Assembly: GCA_003279005.1 (NCBI GenBank) | Contig: QCBY01000002.1 | Span: 105,208-169,207, forward strand | Source: Prochlorococcus sp. AG-347-J22 | GTDB taxonomy: Bacteria > Cyanobacteriota > Cyanobacteriia > PCC-6307 > Cyanobiaceae | Reading direction: 5' to 3' | Length of the DNA stretch: 64,000 nucleotides | Shown: piece after piece, positions 62,046 to 64,000 of the stretch | How the letters are laid out: the number at the start of each line of letters is the position of its first letter | How positions within the stretch are numbered: the first letter of the stretch is position 1 | Notes under the pieces: generated by a model | Told to the model about the DNA's origin: nothing | What the model saw: the letters and a program-made list of their open reading frames with translations, nothing else | The model's database searches: none | Position numbers and translations under genes: made by a program

Positions 62046-62732
62046 TTACTTTTCATAATGTAATAGTGTGAAATCGGGACTAAGACACAATATCTTTTTT
62101 GGAGTAAATCCAGATGATTTAATAATGTGTCTATAAAACCTCGGATAAGTATGTTTATTCTCATTAATCATAAATATAAATCCCTTCCTTGTTATCTTGT
62201 ATAATTTCTCAAAAAGCAAAAAGCTTGGGTGAATTAATTCAATTGTTGCTCCCCAAGTTATCGCATAATCATATGAATTTTTATTAGCTTTTAAAAAATA
62301 ATCTTGAGCTAGTGAATGCTCAACCTCTATACCACCGCTAAGATATTCTTCACTAAGCCTAAACTTTTCAATTGCTGGCTTCATAATATCGAAACCACTC
62401 AAGTTAGTATAGCCATTTCGCCTTAATGCCTTTAACCACCTACCTTGATTACAGCATATATCCAATATATGGTCCTCTTTTATCGTGGCATTTAGTACAT
62501 AATTAATAAATTTTTTTTCATATTTATGCGATATTGACGAGTAAAGATCTGTTTTATGAAATTTTTCATCATGCCAAATTAATGCATCTTTAATCTCTTG
62601 CTGTGGATTGCTAAGGCTTGGAAGTATCCATGTATTAATAGGCTTTCTAACAATCCATCTTATGAAAATACTGTTATAAATAGTCCCATATACTAACTTT
62701 ATAATGCGTAAGACTTTCTTATTTAATCCCAT
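62046..62732 (-). CDS. Class I SAM-dependent methyltransferase
   Basis: ILDICCNQGRWLKALR. Confidence 0.8.
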   Translation of the reverse strand: MGLNKKVLRIIKLVYGTIYNSIFIRWIVRKPINTWILPSLSNPQQEIKDALIWHDEKFHKTDLYSSISHKYEKKFINYVLNATIKEDHILDICCNQGRWLKALRRNGYTNLSGFDIMKPAIEKFRLSEEYLSGGIEVEHSLAQDYFLKANKNSYDYAITWGATIELIHPSFLLFEKLYKITRKGFIFMINENKHTYPRFYRHIIKSSGFTPKKILCLSPDFTLLHYEK

Positions 62733-63031
62733 CTATATTTGATTTAATAGGTAAACATTTTTAGAGGACATTAGTAGGATTTGTATATTGCAATGCTGAA
62801 AAGATTATCTAAATATTTTCCACACTTTTGAGTTTAAAGTCAACGACTTTTCACGAATTAGTAATAAGTGGCAAAATTTTCGAAAATATTTAGCTAATTT
62901 CATTTGATCATTATTAATCTTGTTGTATCCTTTACAAGGAACGATATATTAGATTGAAGATAACACCATAATGCAATAATCTAAAAATATTATCTTCTAA
63001 GTACAAACTATAGCCAAATTAAGGACCTTAA

Positions 63032-64000
63032 ATGTTGCAAAAAGAAATTAAAGAAGTAATAGAAAGTGGATCATGTTGTGGTTGCGGTGCTTGTATTGCA
63101 CTAGACAAAAGTGAAGAATCAAGAATGATAGATACTCAATACGGTCCAATACCTTATTTTGCAAAAGATTCCAAAATACCAGAAGACATAAAACAAATAT
63201 GTCCTTGTGTAGGAATTAACTATCCAAAACTATACAAATATTTTTATAATAAATATCCTAAAAATTGGCTTACTGGAGAAATTGAAGCTGTAAGGACAGG
63301 CTTTTCGAATGATCCAATTATGAGAAAGGATTCTTCGTCAGGGGGAGTTATAACTGAGACACTTATTTTTTTATTAGAGAATAAATTAGTTGATGCAGTT
63401 ATCATAGCTAAACAAGGTATACCATCGGCAGAAAAGGCAAGAGCTTTTATAGCTGATACAAGAAAAGATATTATCGAATGTTCTCAATCTATTTACATAC
63501 CAGTATCAATGCTGGATATTTTAAAAAAGTTAGATCCCTCAAAAAAATATGCAATAACATGCCTTTCTGAACAATCTGCATCTTTAAGAGCTTTACAAGA
63601 AAAAAAATTTCCTCCAGCATTACAAATAAAATTTATTTTGGGACCTTATACTGGTACTTCGTTATATCCTTCAGCAATAAGATCTTATTTACGATCAAAA
63701 AAGATTAAAGACAATGATCAAATGAAAAGTCTAAAATGGCGATCTGGTGCATGGCCAGGATACTTAGAAATTAAAACCAAAAGTGGGAAGATCTTAAAAA
63801 GTCCAAAAGTCTATTACAACTATCTAATACCATTTTTTATAACTCAAACAAGTCTTCAAAGCATGGACTTTGTTAATGAATTTGCTGATTTAGCTGTAGG
63901 AGATGCTTGGAGTCCTAAGTATGAAGCTAAAGGCGGCGGATATTCAATTGTAGTCACTAGAACAAAAAAAATGGAAGAAATAATTCAAAAAATGATTGCC
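63032..64000 (+). CDS. Coenzyme F420 hydrogenase/dehydrogenase beta subunit family protein (3' truncated by window edge)
   Basis: Manual translation MLQKEIKEVIESGSCCGCGACIALDKSEESRM...RKDSSSGGVITETL...ADLAVGDAWSPKYEAKGGGYS; open to window end. Confidence 0.85.
   Translation, partial: MLQKEIKEVIESGSCCGCGACIALDKSEESRMIDTQYGPIPYFAKDSKIPEDIKQICPCVGINYPKLYKYFYNKYPKNWLTGEIEAVRTGFSNDPIMRKDSSSGGVITETLIFLLENKLVDAVIIAKQGIPSAEKARAFIADTRKDIIECSQSIYIPVSMLDILKKLDPSKKYAITCLSEQSASLRALQEKKFPPALQIKFILGPYTGTSLYPSAIRSYLRSKKIKDNDQMKSLKWRSGAWPGYLEIKTKSGKILKSPKVYYNYLIPFFITQTSLQSMDFVNEFADLAVGDAWSPKYEAKGGGYSIVVTRTKKMEEIIQKMIA

Noticed and set aside
1-64000. CRISPR arrays, IS elements, prophage
   Set aside because: No regular repeat-spacer pattern, transposase, integrase or phage structural genes recognised.

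Overview
This 64 kb window is AT-rich and densely coding. It looks like a high-light Prochlorococcus (marine picocyanobacterium) chromosome. Support for that placement: petN, an hli pair, a cyanobacterial Psb29/Thf1 end, DUF1651, DUF3531 and TIGR02450-type proteins, and a monomeric class II ribonucleotide reductase. Main blocks: (i) 0-7 kb, many tiny lineage-specific ORFs; (ii) 7.5-13.2 kb, a compact four-gene ligase-associated DNA repair operon (MBL exonuclease, ATP-dependent ligase, Lhr-like helicase, PdeM phosphoesterase); (iii) 14.5-17.2 kb, pstCAB with a candidate Pho box; (iv) 19-29.8 kb, an accessory region rich in small ORFs, with two hli genes, a cluster of DnaA-box-like motifs and a possible short ORF behind a near-perfect Shine-Dalgarno; (v) 29.9-54 kb, core genes (purK, aroB, nadA, ctp, ispG, a PhnCDE-type transporter, rsmE, hslO, prfC, nrdJ), with a probable 6S RNA next to purK; (vi) 55-64 kb, a cell-surface sugar / polysaccharide island that runs off the window end. 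I did not find a CRISPR array, IS element, rRNA or tRNA. The items I would follow up first are a family-4 uracil-DNA glycosylase homologue that appears to have lost three of four Fe-S cysteines, the strong-SD 40-aa ORF near 25.1 kb, the DnaA-box-like cluster near 22.4 kb, the GTGA-overlapping leader ORF before nrdJ, and the Nudix-containing sugar cassette. All family names come from reading the protein sequences; no database search was run.
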